Source: Rhodoferax mekongensis
GTDB taxonomy: Bacteria > Pseudomonadota > Gammaproteobacteria > Burkholderiales > Burkholderiaceae_C
Length of the DNA stretch: 64,000 nucleotides
Reading direction: 5' to 3'
Assembly: GCF_032191775.1 (NCBI RefSeq)
Contig: NZ_CP132507.1
Span: 1,203,001 to 1,267,000 of the forward strand
This document shows, piece by piece, positions 54,971 to 61,556 of the stretch. The notes beneath the pieces are model-generated. The model saw only the letters and a list, made by a program, of their open reading frames with translations. It was not told the origin of the DNA and did not search any database. The translations under genes and the position numbers were made by a program. Within the stretch, counting starts at the first letter, position 1. Every line of letters begins with the position of its first letter.

Positions 54971-56266
54971 ATGCAAATTTTGATCCAAGGCGGCCGCGTT
55001 ATTGACCCTGCCAGCGGCACCGACACCGTGGCCGATGTGGCCATTTCCAGCGGCCGCATTCTGGCCATTGGCACAGCGCCCGCCGGTTTTGCCCCGCAAA
55101 CCACCCTCAACGCCCAAGGCTGCGTCGTCGCGCCGGGCCTAGTCGATTTGTCCGTGCGCCTGCGCGAACCCGGCCACGAGCACGAAGGTATGCTGGCCAG
55201 CGAAATGGCCGCTGCGGTGGCTGGTGGCGTCACCAGCGTGGTGTGCCCTCCCGATACCGAACCCGTGCTGGACGAAGCCGGTCTGGTCGAAATGTTGCGC
55301 TACCGCGCCGAGCGTCTGCACCAGGCCCGCGTGTTCCCGCTGGGGGCGCTCACCCGCAATCTGCAGGGGGAAGTGCTCACCGAAATGCTGCAGCTCACCC
55401 AAGCTGGCTGCGTGGCCTTCAGCCAGGCCGAAGTGCCCTTGCTCAACACCCAGGTCACCCAGCGTGCCCTGCAGTACGCCAGCACCTTCGGCTACACCGT
55501 GTGGCTGCGTCCGCAAGAGGCTTACCTCGGCAAGGGCGTGGCTGCCAGCGGCCCCTTGGCTACCCGCATGGGCCTCTCCGGCGTGCCGGTGGCTGCTGAA
55601 ACCATTGCCTTGCACACCATCTTTGAGCTGGTGCGCGCCACCAAGGCCCGCGTGCACCTGTGCCGCATCAGCAGCGCTGCCGGTGTGGAGCTGGTGCGCC
55701 AGGCCAAGGCCGAAGGCCTGCCTGTGACCTGCGATGTGAGCATCAACTCCCTGCACTTGACCGATGTGGACATTGGCTATTTTGACAGCCGTATGCGCCT
55801 GAACCCGCCCTTGCGTCAGCAGCGCGACCGCGATGCCCTTCGCGCCGCCCTGGCCGACGGCACCATTGATGCGCTGGTCTCCGACCACAACCCGGTCAGT
55901 GCCGACGAAAAAACACTGCCCTTTGCCGAAGCCGAACCCGGCGCCACCGGTCTGGAGCTGCTGCTGAGCCTGGCCCTCAAGTGGGCGCAGGAGAGCGGCT
56001 TGGGCGTGGCGGAAGCGGTAGCCACCGTCACCAGCCGTTCAGCTCTGGTGTTGGGTGGTGCTTTGGGTACTTTTGCCGCCAGCGCAGGCCGCCTCACAGC
56101 AGGCGGCGCGGCTGACATTTGCGTGTTCGACCCCGCCGCCCACTGGGTGGTCGAGCCATCCGCACTCGTCAGCCAGGGGCAGCACACGCCGTTCGGCGGC
56201 TACGAGCTGCCCGGCCGCGTCAAAGCCACGCTGGTTGGCGGCCGCGTGGCCTACACCGCAGCCTGA
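54971..56266 (+). CDS. Dihydroorotase-like protein PyrC' (probably non-catalytic)
   Basis: 431-residue amidohydrolase-fold protein with clear dihydroorotase ancestry (GLVDLSVRLREPG, then TSVVCPPDTEPVLD). The metal-binding His-x-His of active enzymes (DLHVHLREPG) is replaced by Ser61 and Arg63. A further His ligand region reads HLCRISSAAG, with Arg where His is expected. The Asp of VSDHNP remains. Such PyrC' proteins do not hydrolyse dihydroorotate; they hold the PyrB dodecamer together in Pseudomonas-type ATCase. An active pyrC should exist elsewhere in the genome. Start is 25 bases after pyrB. Confidence 0.88.
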   Translation: MQILIQGGRVIDPASGTDTVADVAISSGRILAIGTAPAGFAPQTTLNAQGCVVAPGLVDLSVRLREPGHEHEGMLASEMAAAVAGGVTSVVCPPDTEPVLDEAGLVEMLRYRAERLHQARVFPLGALTRNLQGEVLTEMLQLTQAGCVAFSQAEVPLLNTQVTQRALQYASTFGYTVWLRPQEAYLGKGVAASGPLATRMGLSGVPVAAETIALHTIFELVRATKARVHLCRISSAAGVELVRQAKAEGLPVTCDVSINSLHLTDVDIGYFDSRMRLNPPLRQQRDRDALRAALADGTIDALVSDHNPVSADEKTLPFAEAEPGATGLELLLSLALKWAQESGLGVAEAVATVTSRSALVLGGALGTFAASAGRLTAGGAADICVFDPAAHWVVEPSALVSQGQHTPFGGYELPGRVKATLVGGRVAYTAA

Positions 56267-56288
56267 AGCCGGACCGGGCCACAAACGC

Positions 56289-57023
56289 ATGCGCCAACTC
56301 AAAGCCCTCTGGCGAATCAGCCGGGTACTCCTGCACGTGTTGGCAGGCGCGTGGCGCATTCGCATGGTGTTTCCCCGGCTGTCGCAGCCGGAGCGTGATG
56401 CAGAGGTTCAGGCCTGGGCGCACGCCATGCTTGCGCGGCTAGCTATCAAATTAGTAGTAAACGGAACTCCACCCACCGGCGGCCCGGTGCTGCTGGCGGC
56501 TAACCATATCTCCTGGCTGGATATCGTGGTCATCCACGCCGCGCGGCATTGCCGTTTTATCTCCAAGGCCGATATTCAGCATTGGCCCGTGGTGGGCACG
56601 CTGGCGACCGGCGCCGGCACGCTGTATATCGAGCGCGAATCCCGCCGCGACGCCATGCGCGTGGTGCACCACATGGCAGAGCGCTTGAGCTTGGGCGAGG
56701 TGCTGGCCGTGTTCCCCGAGGGCACCACCGGCGACGGCACCCATGTGCTGCCCTTCCACGCCAACCTGTTGCAAGCCGCCATCGCAGTGAATGCGCCCAT
56801 CCAGCCGGTGGCCCTGCAGTTTGCCGATGCGCAGGGCCAGCAAAGCTTTGCCCCTTGCTATATCGGCGAAGACACGCTGCTCGGCTCCCTGTGGCGCACG
56901 CTGTGCAGCGATGGCATTCAGGCAGTGGTGACCTTTGGAGCCCCGCAATCCGCCGAGGGGCGTGACCGCAGGACGTGGGCGGCCGCGGTGCGGGAAGACA
57001 TCATCGCGCTGCGTCAGCGCTGA
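56289..57023 (+). CDS. 1-acyl-sn-glycerol-3-phosphate acyltransferase family protein
   Basis: 244-residue PlsC-type acyltransferase that makes phosphatidic acid from lysophosphatidic acid at the inner membrane. The catalytic HX4D motif is His73/Asp78 in AANHISWLDI, and the acceptor-binding motif is VFPEGTTGDG. A hydrophobic or amphipathic N-terminal segment (ISRVLLHVLAGAW) may bind the membrane. The ATG at 56289 is 22 bases after the dihydroorotase homologue, so it probably ends the pyr operon. A dispersed repeat copy starts four bases after the stop. Confidence 0.9.
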   Translation: MRQLKALWRISRVLLHVLAGAWRIRMVFPRLSQPERDAEVQAWAHAMLARLAIKLVVNGTPPTGGPVLLAANHISWLDIVVIHAARHCRFISKADIQHWPVVGTLATGAGTLYIERESRRDAMRVVHHMAERLSLGEVLAVFPEGTTGDGTHVLPFHANLLQAAIAVNAPIQPVALQFADAQGQQSFAPCYIGEDTLLGSLWRTLCSDGIQAVVTFGAPQSAEGRDRRTWAAAVREDIIALRQR

Positions 57024-57026
57024 TTT

Positions 57027-57082
57027 GCTCACTTTTTCATAGCTGCTTGCGCATATTCCATGTGCGCCAGAGCTTGATCCGA
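57027..57082 (+). repeat. 56-bp dispersed repeat, copy 7
   Basis: Begins GCTCACTTTTTCATAGCTGC, then TTGCGCA, TATTCCATGTGCGCCAGAGC and TTGAT. It lies between plsC and tRNA-Arg. It matches the interior of copy 5 most closely. Confidence 0.85.
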
Positions 57083-57094
57083 CGTAAAAGTGGC

Positions 57095-57169
57095 TGGTGC
57101 CTCCGACAGGAATCGAACCTGTATCTGCCCCTTAGGAGGGGGCCGTTCTATCCATTGAACTACGGGGAC
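57095..57169 (-). tRNA. tRNA-Arg (CCU)
   Basis: 75 bases including encoded CCA (57095-57097). The D arm GTTC/GAAC, anticodon stem GCCCC/GGGGC with loop CTCCTAA (anticodon CCT) and T arm ACAGG-TTCGATT-CCTGT are sound. The acceptor stem GTCCCCG/CGGAGGC has one C-A mismatch at pair 4-69 and one T-G pair. The gene adjoins the prophage integrase, 97 bases from its start. tRNA-Arg(CCU) is a common phage integration target. Confidence 0.93.
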
Positions 57170-57228
57170 TGGTGGCGATTATAGGGGTTTAGCCACTGCT
57201 AAACGCTTCAACGGTAGCATTCGGTAAA

Positions 57229-57267
57229 CCAACCAAGTGAGTCGGTTGGTGAGTCGAAGGTGAGTCG
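57229..57267. repeat. Inverted and direct repeats ahead of the integrase
   Basis: The inverted repeat CCAACC...GGTTGG (57229-57234 and 57244-57249) overlaps three direct copies of GTGAGTCG at 57237, 57249 and 57260. Spacing of 12 and 11 bases puts them on about the same face of the helix. The last copy touches the integrase GTG start. Candidates are integrase/excisionase arm sites or an autoregulatory operator. Confidence 0.6.
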
Positions 57268-58292
57268 TGGCGTCTGTATCGAAAATCAATGGCAAGTGGC
57301 GAGCCCTAATCCGCCGCAAAGGATACCCGCAAAAGTCGAAGTGGTTTGACACCAAGGCGGCTGCGTTTGCGTGGTCATCCAAGATCGAGGCCCTGATGGA
57401 TGCCGGGAAGCTGGAGTCCACCGAGCAGGGCGCCGAGACGATTGGCCAGCTGGTCATCAAGTACCGCCGGCTGCGCGGATCTACCCGGCCCATCTCCGAC
57501 TCATCCACGGAGCACTACACCCTCAAGATGCTGGAGCGCATGCTCGGGCATGAAGTTGCCTCCACCTTAACCGTGGACAGGCTGCTTGGCTGGGCGCAGG
57601 AACGCCGCGATGATGGAGCCGGCCCCTATACCATCAACTGCGACCTCTCGAAGCTGGGAACCGTGTTTCGCTACGCCGGCACAGGATTGCCGGATGTGAT
57701 CGGGGCAGCCCGACCAAAGCTCTCCTACCTCGGGTTGATTGGGGGTGGCGGCATGCGCGAGCGCCGGGCCACCGAGGATGAGATGACGCGCATCCTGAGT
57801 TGGCTGGCTGAGAACAAGGGTCAGATCTACTCGGACGCAACCCTGTTCGCCTGCATCACGGCGATGCGGCAGGGCGAAGTGTGCAGGATCCTCAAGGCCG
57901 ACATCGACTACCAGAAGAAGATGGTGCTGATCAGAGACAGGAAGGATCCGAGAAAGAAGGAGGGCAACGACCAGTGGATCCCGCTGCTGGGAGACTCATG
58001 GAATCTGGCGCTGCGTCAGGTGCATGATGATGAGCGGATCTTCCCACTGGAGCCCCGGACCTTGAGTAAGTATTTCACCGAGGCGGTGAGGGCTCTATCC
58101 ATTCCGGATCTGCACTTCCATGACACCCGGCACGATGGGGTGAGCAAGATGTTTGAAGAGGGCTACTCGATTGAACAAGTAGCCCTCGTCTCGGGTCACA
58201 AGGATTGGCGCCATCTGCGCCGTTACACACAGCTCAAGCCGGAGTCGCTGCACGCTCTCGGCAAAGGTCAAGATAAGCCGCCACATCCCTGA
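57267..58292 (+). CDS. Phage tyrosine recombinase (integrase)
   Basis: 341-residue site-specific recombinase. The N-terminal part (1-60, MASVSKINGKWRALIRRKGYPQKS) resembles an AP2-like arm-binding domain, followed by a SAM-like core-binding domain and the catalytic domain. Catalytic residues are Arg201 (AMRQGE), a Lys in IRDRKDP, His285 and Arg288 (HDTRH), His311 (GHKDW) and the nucleophile Tyr320 (RRYTQL). It starts with GTG directly behind three GTGAGTCG repeats. The 3' end overlaps the convergent excisionase-like gene by 59 bases. It lies beside tRNA-Arg, the presumed integration target. Confidence 0.94.
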   Translation: MASVSKINGKWRALIRRKGYPQKSKWFDTKAAAFAWSSKIEALMDAGKLESTEQGAETIGQLVIKYRRLRGSTRPISDSSTEHYTLKMLERMLGHEVASTLTVDRLLGWAQERRDDGAGPYTINCDLSKLGTVFRYAGTGLPDVIGAARPKLSYLGLIGGGGMRERRATEDEMTRILSWLAENKGQIYSDATLFACITAMRQGEVCRILKADIDYQKKMVLIRDRKDPRKKEGNDQWIPLLGDSWNLALRQVHDDERIFPLEPRTLSKYFTEAVRALSIPDLHFHDTRHDGVSKMFEEGYSIEQVALVSGHKDWRHLRRYTQLKPESLHALGKGQDKPPHP

Positions 58293-58461
58293 AGTCGGCA
58301 TAGCGCTTGCCGGCATCCATGTAGGTCGGCACCTCGAACTCCTCCTTGGCGATCTTGTTGAAGATGGTTTGCTTGGCCATCCCAAGCGACTCACCAAGCT
58401 GATCCATGGTCAGCCTGAGCCCGTACTTTTCAACAAGGAATGCTTGGGTTATCAGGCTCAC
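58234..58461 (-). CDS. Small helix-turn-helix protein, excisionase-like
   Basis: 75 residues. The central LTMDQLGESLGMAKQTIFNKIAK part reads as a helix-turn-helix of the MerR/AlpA/PrtN kind, followed by a wing-like segment and ADFRDVAAYLDLCRE. Its size and its position beside and against the integrase suggest an excisionase or early regulator; not proven. The GTG start at 58461 overlaps the stop of the 21-codon ORF upstream; GGAGGA lies just ahead. The last 59 bases overlap the integrase 3' end on the other strand. Confidence 0.7.
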   Translation of the reverse strand: MSLITQAFLVEKYGLRLTMDQLGESLGMAKQTIFNKIAKEEFEVPTYMDAGKRYADFRDVAAYLDLCRERAATPA

Positions 58462-58523
58462 ACATCCTCCGGCCCAATGGGCTTCTTGTCATTGCCGTCT
58501 TCCGGCCACCATGGGGCGCTCAT
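58458..58523 (-). CDS. 21-codon ORF in the phage early operon
   Basis: Encodes MSAPWWPEDGNDKKPIGPEDV. The ATG at 58523 overlaps the stop of the upstream gene (ATGA), and GAGGAG stands 8 bases before it. Its stop overlaps the GTG of the excisionase-like gene. This unbroken coupling and good ribosome site support translation, either as a microprotein or as a bridge that hands ribosomes to the next gene. No similarity known to me. Confidence 0.5.
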   Translation of the reverse strand: MSAPWWPEDGNDKKPIGPEDV

Positions 58524-58909
58524 TTCAAAAGCTCCTCATTGCGCATGGCCTGCTGATACTCGCTCCTCCAGTTTGATGGCAGGACGCCAGTTCGCACTAG
58601 GTAAGCAAGCACCTCCTTCTCATCGAATACCTTGAACGGCACACCCCACTGGATGTTGCTGAGGTTTGACGAGATCTTGCGTATGTGCAACTTTGTAGTT
58701 GGCCGAGACACCCACGCAGGCTTCTTCATCGCAGATGGCTTTGGCCACTTGAATGGCTTTCCGCCGCGAGAGTTGGAGAGCGCAATCTCGTACCACCAGA
58801 CCCCATCCCAATACCGCAGAGTCAGGTAGTTGGACTTGTTGCGCCGGGTCATGTAGACATCTGGCTTTGGAGGGGTTGCCTCCATCCACTTGTAATCTAC
58901 CTTACTCAT
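58520..58909 (-). CDS. Phage protein of unknown function
   Basis: 129 residues, basic and aromatic-rich (WMEATPPKPDVYMTRRNK, LRYWDGVWWYEIALS), no recognised domain. The second half contains a patch of Lys/Pro/Trp (KWPKPSAMKKPAWVS) and ends in a helical stretch. Start ATG 58909 has GGAGA about 9 bases upstream and overlaps the rdgC stop by eight bases. Position in the early operon suggests a DNA-metabolism or host-takeover role, but nothing in the sequence shows which. Confidence 0.7.
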   Translation of the reverse strand: MSKVDYKWMEATPPKPDVYMTRRNKSNYLTLRYWDGVWWYEIALSNSRGGKPFKWPKPSAMKKPAWVSRPTTKLHIRKISSNLSNIQWGVPFKVFDEKEVLAYLVRTGVLPSNWRSEYQQAMRNEELLK

Positions 58910-59807
58910 ACAGTGGCATCTCCCCACCAAGCTCCACCTTCAACGCAAAGATCAGCGCATCCAGTTCGGATGTTGTGATGAAGACCTCAGAGTCAAACAC
59001 ATCATCCTGATTGCCGGCAGCCTTGTCCTGAAACACCACATCCAAAAATGTGATGCCCTTAAGCTGCATGTTTTCCGTCAGTGTGAATGACACACGATCA
59101 CCGAATGTGAGCGCCAGCTTGGTCGGCAACTTGCCTGCCTTGATGTGATCCATCACCTCGGGCGTGTCGAGCGGGTGATTCTTATAGCGCACCACAGCCT
59201 TGGTTTCATCCTGAGCTTTCAGCTCGCATGCGCGCTCAATAGAGAAAAGCACTCCGCCCTCACCGCTTCCAAGCCACCCTGTCATCAAAGATGCCGGGGT
59301 CTTGAAGGTGCTCATCTGCATGATCGAAAGATCTTCAGAGTCACCGATAAGGCGATACGTCACATCATCAATCACAGACTGGCTGGTTGAGTCGATGACT
59401 ATGTAGCCGGCGCTGCGATTGATCCACACATACACCTTCTTGCGGGATGTGAATGCCATTGGCAAGAGAGACAGGCGAGCATCCTCCATGATCTCCCGGC
59501 GCTCCTTCTTGCCCGGCTTGCGGCCGGTGCTCTGCTCAATGGCCTTGCACTGCTCATCGACCTTGCGCTTGATGGCCTCGCCGGGCACGCGCTTTGTCTC
59601 AATCATCAAGCACAGGATCTTGTGGTCGAAGGTGGCGCCACGCAGAACGGCAATCAGCGGGTCGTGCTGCTGCCCACGTGGGGGCACCCAGCCAACCGAC
59701 TTCTCCTGTGTTGCTCCGCACTCAATGAAGGCGGACTTTTGCAACGAGTCATCCGTGATCGAGAGGTCGTTGCCGGTGTACTTGAGAATGGTCGCGTTAC
59801 TGAACAT
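58902..59807 (-). CDS. rdgC: Recombination-associated protein RdgC (phage-borne)
   Basis: 301 residues, the normal RdgC length. RdgC forms a ring dimer on double-stranded DNA and restrains RecA. Family matches along the length are SVGWVPPRG, ARLSLLPMAF followed by KKVYVWINRSAGYIVIDS, the TGWL segment, and the C-terminal IKAGKLPTKLALTFGDRVSF and SELDALIFAL. The start overlaps the upstream gene by 11 bases. In a prophage it presumably limits host RecA or works with the phage RecT pathway; this is inference. Several Burkholderiales and gammaproteobacterial chromosomes carry their own rdgC, so this would be an extra copy. Confidence 0.88.
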   Translation of the reverse strand: MFSNATILKYTGNDLSITDDSLQKSAFIECGATQEKSVGWVPPRGQQHDPLIAVLRGATFDHKILCLMIETKRVPGEAIKRKVDEQCKAIEQSTGRKPGKKERREIMEDARLSLLPMAFTSRKKVYVWINRSAGYIVIDSTSQSVIDDVTYRLIGDSEDLSIMQMSTFKTPASLMTGWLGSGEGGVLFSIERACELKAQDETKAVVRYKNHPLDTPEVMDHIKAGKLPTKLALTFGDRVSFTLTENMQLKGITFLDVVFQDKAAGNQDDVFDSEVFITTSELDALIFALKVELGGEMPLYE

Positions 59808-60243
59808 CGCTAACCTCCTTCGCCTTCAGGCCACGGGCGCGCAGGATGGCGTCTTCAATGAACGCCAGCTGACGGCCAGACATGTTTTGGCCATACTCAT
59901 CACGCAGGCTTTCCAGCGCCTTCACTGCGATCTCGCGCTGCGCCACGCCGACACCCACGATGGTGGCCACCGGGGCGTATGCGAGCTTTTCGTTGTCGAT
60001 GCCTTCACACGCTTGCAGGCACACCACCACGCGCTCGGCCAGCTCGGGATTGGCTATCACGCCCACCAAGATTGCAGAGGCGCCAGCATCATCTTCACGC
60101 AGGTTTGCGTAGATGCGGCCGCGCTCTTGCTCGTCGTGCTTTGCCTTTGTTTCGGCTGGCCAGTTCTTGTTGTTTTCGGTGATGAACAGACGGCCAACTG
60201 ACAGGCTTTGCTCTGTAACTTCCACGGTCTTTTGTTCGTTCAT
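59797..60243 (-). CDS. Phage protein of unknown function
   Basis: 148 residues, acidic and mostly helical. A N-terminal part (MNEQKTVEVTEQSLSVGRL) leads to an Ala/Gly/Val segment (ATIVGVGVAQREIAVKALES) and a C-terminal helix. No motif recognised. It lies between a 76-residue ORF and rdgC in the early operon; its stop overlaps the rdgC start by 11 bases. Confidence 0.75.
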   Translation of the reverse strand: MNEQKTVEVTEQSLSVGRLFITENNKNWPAETKAKHDEQERGRIYANLREDDAGASAILVGVIANPELAERVVVCLQACEGIDNEKLAYAPVATIVGVGVAQREIAVKALESLRDEYGQNMSGRQLAFIEDAILRARGLKAKEVSDVQ

Positions 60244-60254
60244 GTTGCTCTCGC

Positions 60255-60485
60255 CTAGCAGGCGACTCCTATGCTTTTAATGTTCAGGTGGTCATCAGCT
60301 CCAGCTCTCACGGGTTGGTGCTTTGGCGGCACGTAATGCGGCAGCTCTTTGATGCTGATGGTGTTTGGAAGCGCCTCATCCGGGTGGCGCTGTCTCGGCT
60401 CATACTTGCCGGCCCCAATGCTCTTGCGTTGCGTTGCACTGAGGCCGACCATGGGAACCAAAAACTTCGGGTTCTTTTTGCTCAT
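60255..60485 (-). CDS. Small phage protein of unknown function
   Basis: 76 residues, basic, with KFLVPMVGLSATQRKSIGAG near the start and a Pro/His-rich middle (LPHYVPPKHQPV). No cysteine, no membrane segment, no known domain. It stands 10 bases after ssb and 11 bases before the next gene, in the same direction. Confidence 0.65.
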   Translation of the reverse strand: MSKKNPKFLVPMVGLSATQRKSIGAGKYEPRQRHPDEALPNTISIKELPHYVPPKHQPVRAGADDHLNIKSIGVAC

Positions 60486-60495
60486 CTACCTTGGA

Positions 60496-61017
60496 TCAAT
60501 ATGGGATGTCGTCGTCCATGTCATCGAAGCCGCTGGATGGGCGAGCTGGCGCTTGGCGTGCCGGCTGCTGCGCGCCGCGAGGTGCTTGACCACCGCGCTG
60601 TGGTGGCGCCTGACGCTGCTGCTGGCCGCGCCCTTGGGGTTGCTGGCCACCTTGATCCTGACCTTGCCCTTGATCCTGACGATCACGACTTCCAAGCATC
60701 TTCATCTCGGTAGCCACGATGTCGCAGGTATTCTTTTCCACGCCGCTGTTGTCGGTGTACTTGCCGTACTTCAGGCGACCTTCAATGTAGATCGGGTCGC
60801 CCTTCTTGACGTAATCGCCAACGATCTCAGCCAGCTTTTCGTAGAAAGTGATGCGGTGCCATTGGGTATCTTCAATGGTGTCGCCTGTCTGCCGATCTTT
60901 GCGACGGCTGGTGGTTGCCAAGCTGACGTTGGCCACGGCTTGCCCGGAAGGCAGGTAGCGGACTTCGGGATCTCGGCCGCAGTTGCCGATCAGAATTACT
61001 TTATTCACAGACGCCAC
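60496..61017 (-). CDS. ssb: Phage single-stranded DNA-binding protein
   Basis: 173 residues. An OB-fold domain (1-110: ASVNKVILIGNCGRDPEVRY, WHRITFYEKLAEI, YIEGRLKYGKYTDNSG) is followed by a Gln/Gly/Arg-rich linker and an acidic tip DDMDDDIPY. The tip matches the protein-binding tail of bacterial SSB except that the last residue is Tyr instead of Phe. It probably serves phage replication and RecT-mediated annealing. It lies 3 bases after the MazG-like gene. Confidence 0.94.
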   Translation of the reverse strand: MASVNKVILIGNCGRDPEVRYLPSGQAVANVSLATTSRRKDRQTGDTIEDTQWHRITFYEKLAEIVGDYVKKGDPIYIEGRLKYGKYTDNSGVEKNTCDIVATEMKMLGSRDRQDQGQGQDQGGQQPQGRGQQQRQAPPQRGGQAPRGAQQPARQAPARPSSGFDDMDDDIPY

Positions 61018-61020
61018 TTA

Positions 61021-61323
61021 TCACTCCTTCACAAATGTGCCATCAGGCATCAGGGTTCCCTTGCGATCCTTGATCTCGTTGTAAGCAAGATCAAGGCAGC
61101 TCACCAGATCAATGTCCTTCAGGGCGCAGTAGTTGATGAGGCAGACAACCACATCGCCGACACCATCCTTGATGCCGTCCATGTTCTTCTGACTCTCTGC
61201 CTTAAATAATTCAGCCAGCTCTTCAAGTGCCTTGTTGAGCTGCGCTTGAGGGGCTGCATTAGGGATGATCTTGCGAGCTTCTGCCCACTGGATCACCTTG
61301 ATTTCAAGTTCTGAATAGCTCAT
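61021..61323 (-). CDS. MazG-like nucleotide pyrophosphohydrolase
   Basis: 100 residues, all-alpha NTP-PPase fold. The metal-binding EExxE motif is in KALEELAELFKAES, and the second acidic pair in KDGVGDVVVCLINY. Such phage proteins may clear non-canonical or host-alarm nucleotides; the substrate is unknown. Its start overlaps the stop of the upstream 72-residue ORF (ATGA). Confidence 0.8.
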   Translation of the reverse strand: MSYSELEIKVIQWAEARKIIPNAAPQAQLNKALEELAELFKAESQKNMDGIKDGVGDVVVCLINYCALKDIDLVSCLDLAYNEIKDRKGTLMPDGTFVKE

Positions 61324-61538
61324 TGCTGAGTGCCCTCCACAAACAGGTCTTGGTTCGCGTTGGCGCCAATGACCTCGACCTTCACGCCAGCGCCGACAAG
61401 TTCAGCGATGTCGTGCCCGGAGGCCACCTCGACCTTGATCTCGTCACGCGCGACATGCGCGATCACCGAGGACTTGATGCCTGCGTCGATCAGGCGCACA
61501 CCCTTGGGTGTGGTTGCTTTGTAGATACGTGTTGCCAT
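61320..61538 (-). CDS. Small phage protein of unknown function
   Basis: 72 residues, rich in Val, Ala and Ile, alternating strand-like pattern (KSSVIAHVARDEIKVEVASG, VKVEVIGAN). No known domain. A GGAA-type ribosome site precedes the ATG at 61538. It is coupled to the MazG-like gene by a four-base overlap. Confidence 0.7.
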   Translation of the reverse strand: MATRIYKATTPKGVRLIDAGIKSSVIAHVARDEIKVEVASGHDIAELVGAGVKVEVIGANANQDLFVEGTQQ

Positions 61539-61556
61539 GGTGGTTCCTTTCAGGAG

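Noticed and set aside
56447..56470. Possible eighth 56-bp repeat fragment in the plsC-type gene (GCTATCAAATTAGTAG)
   Set aside because: Only the first 16 bases resemble the family; the rest encodes normal acyltransferase residues.
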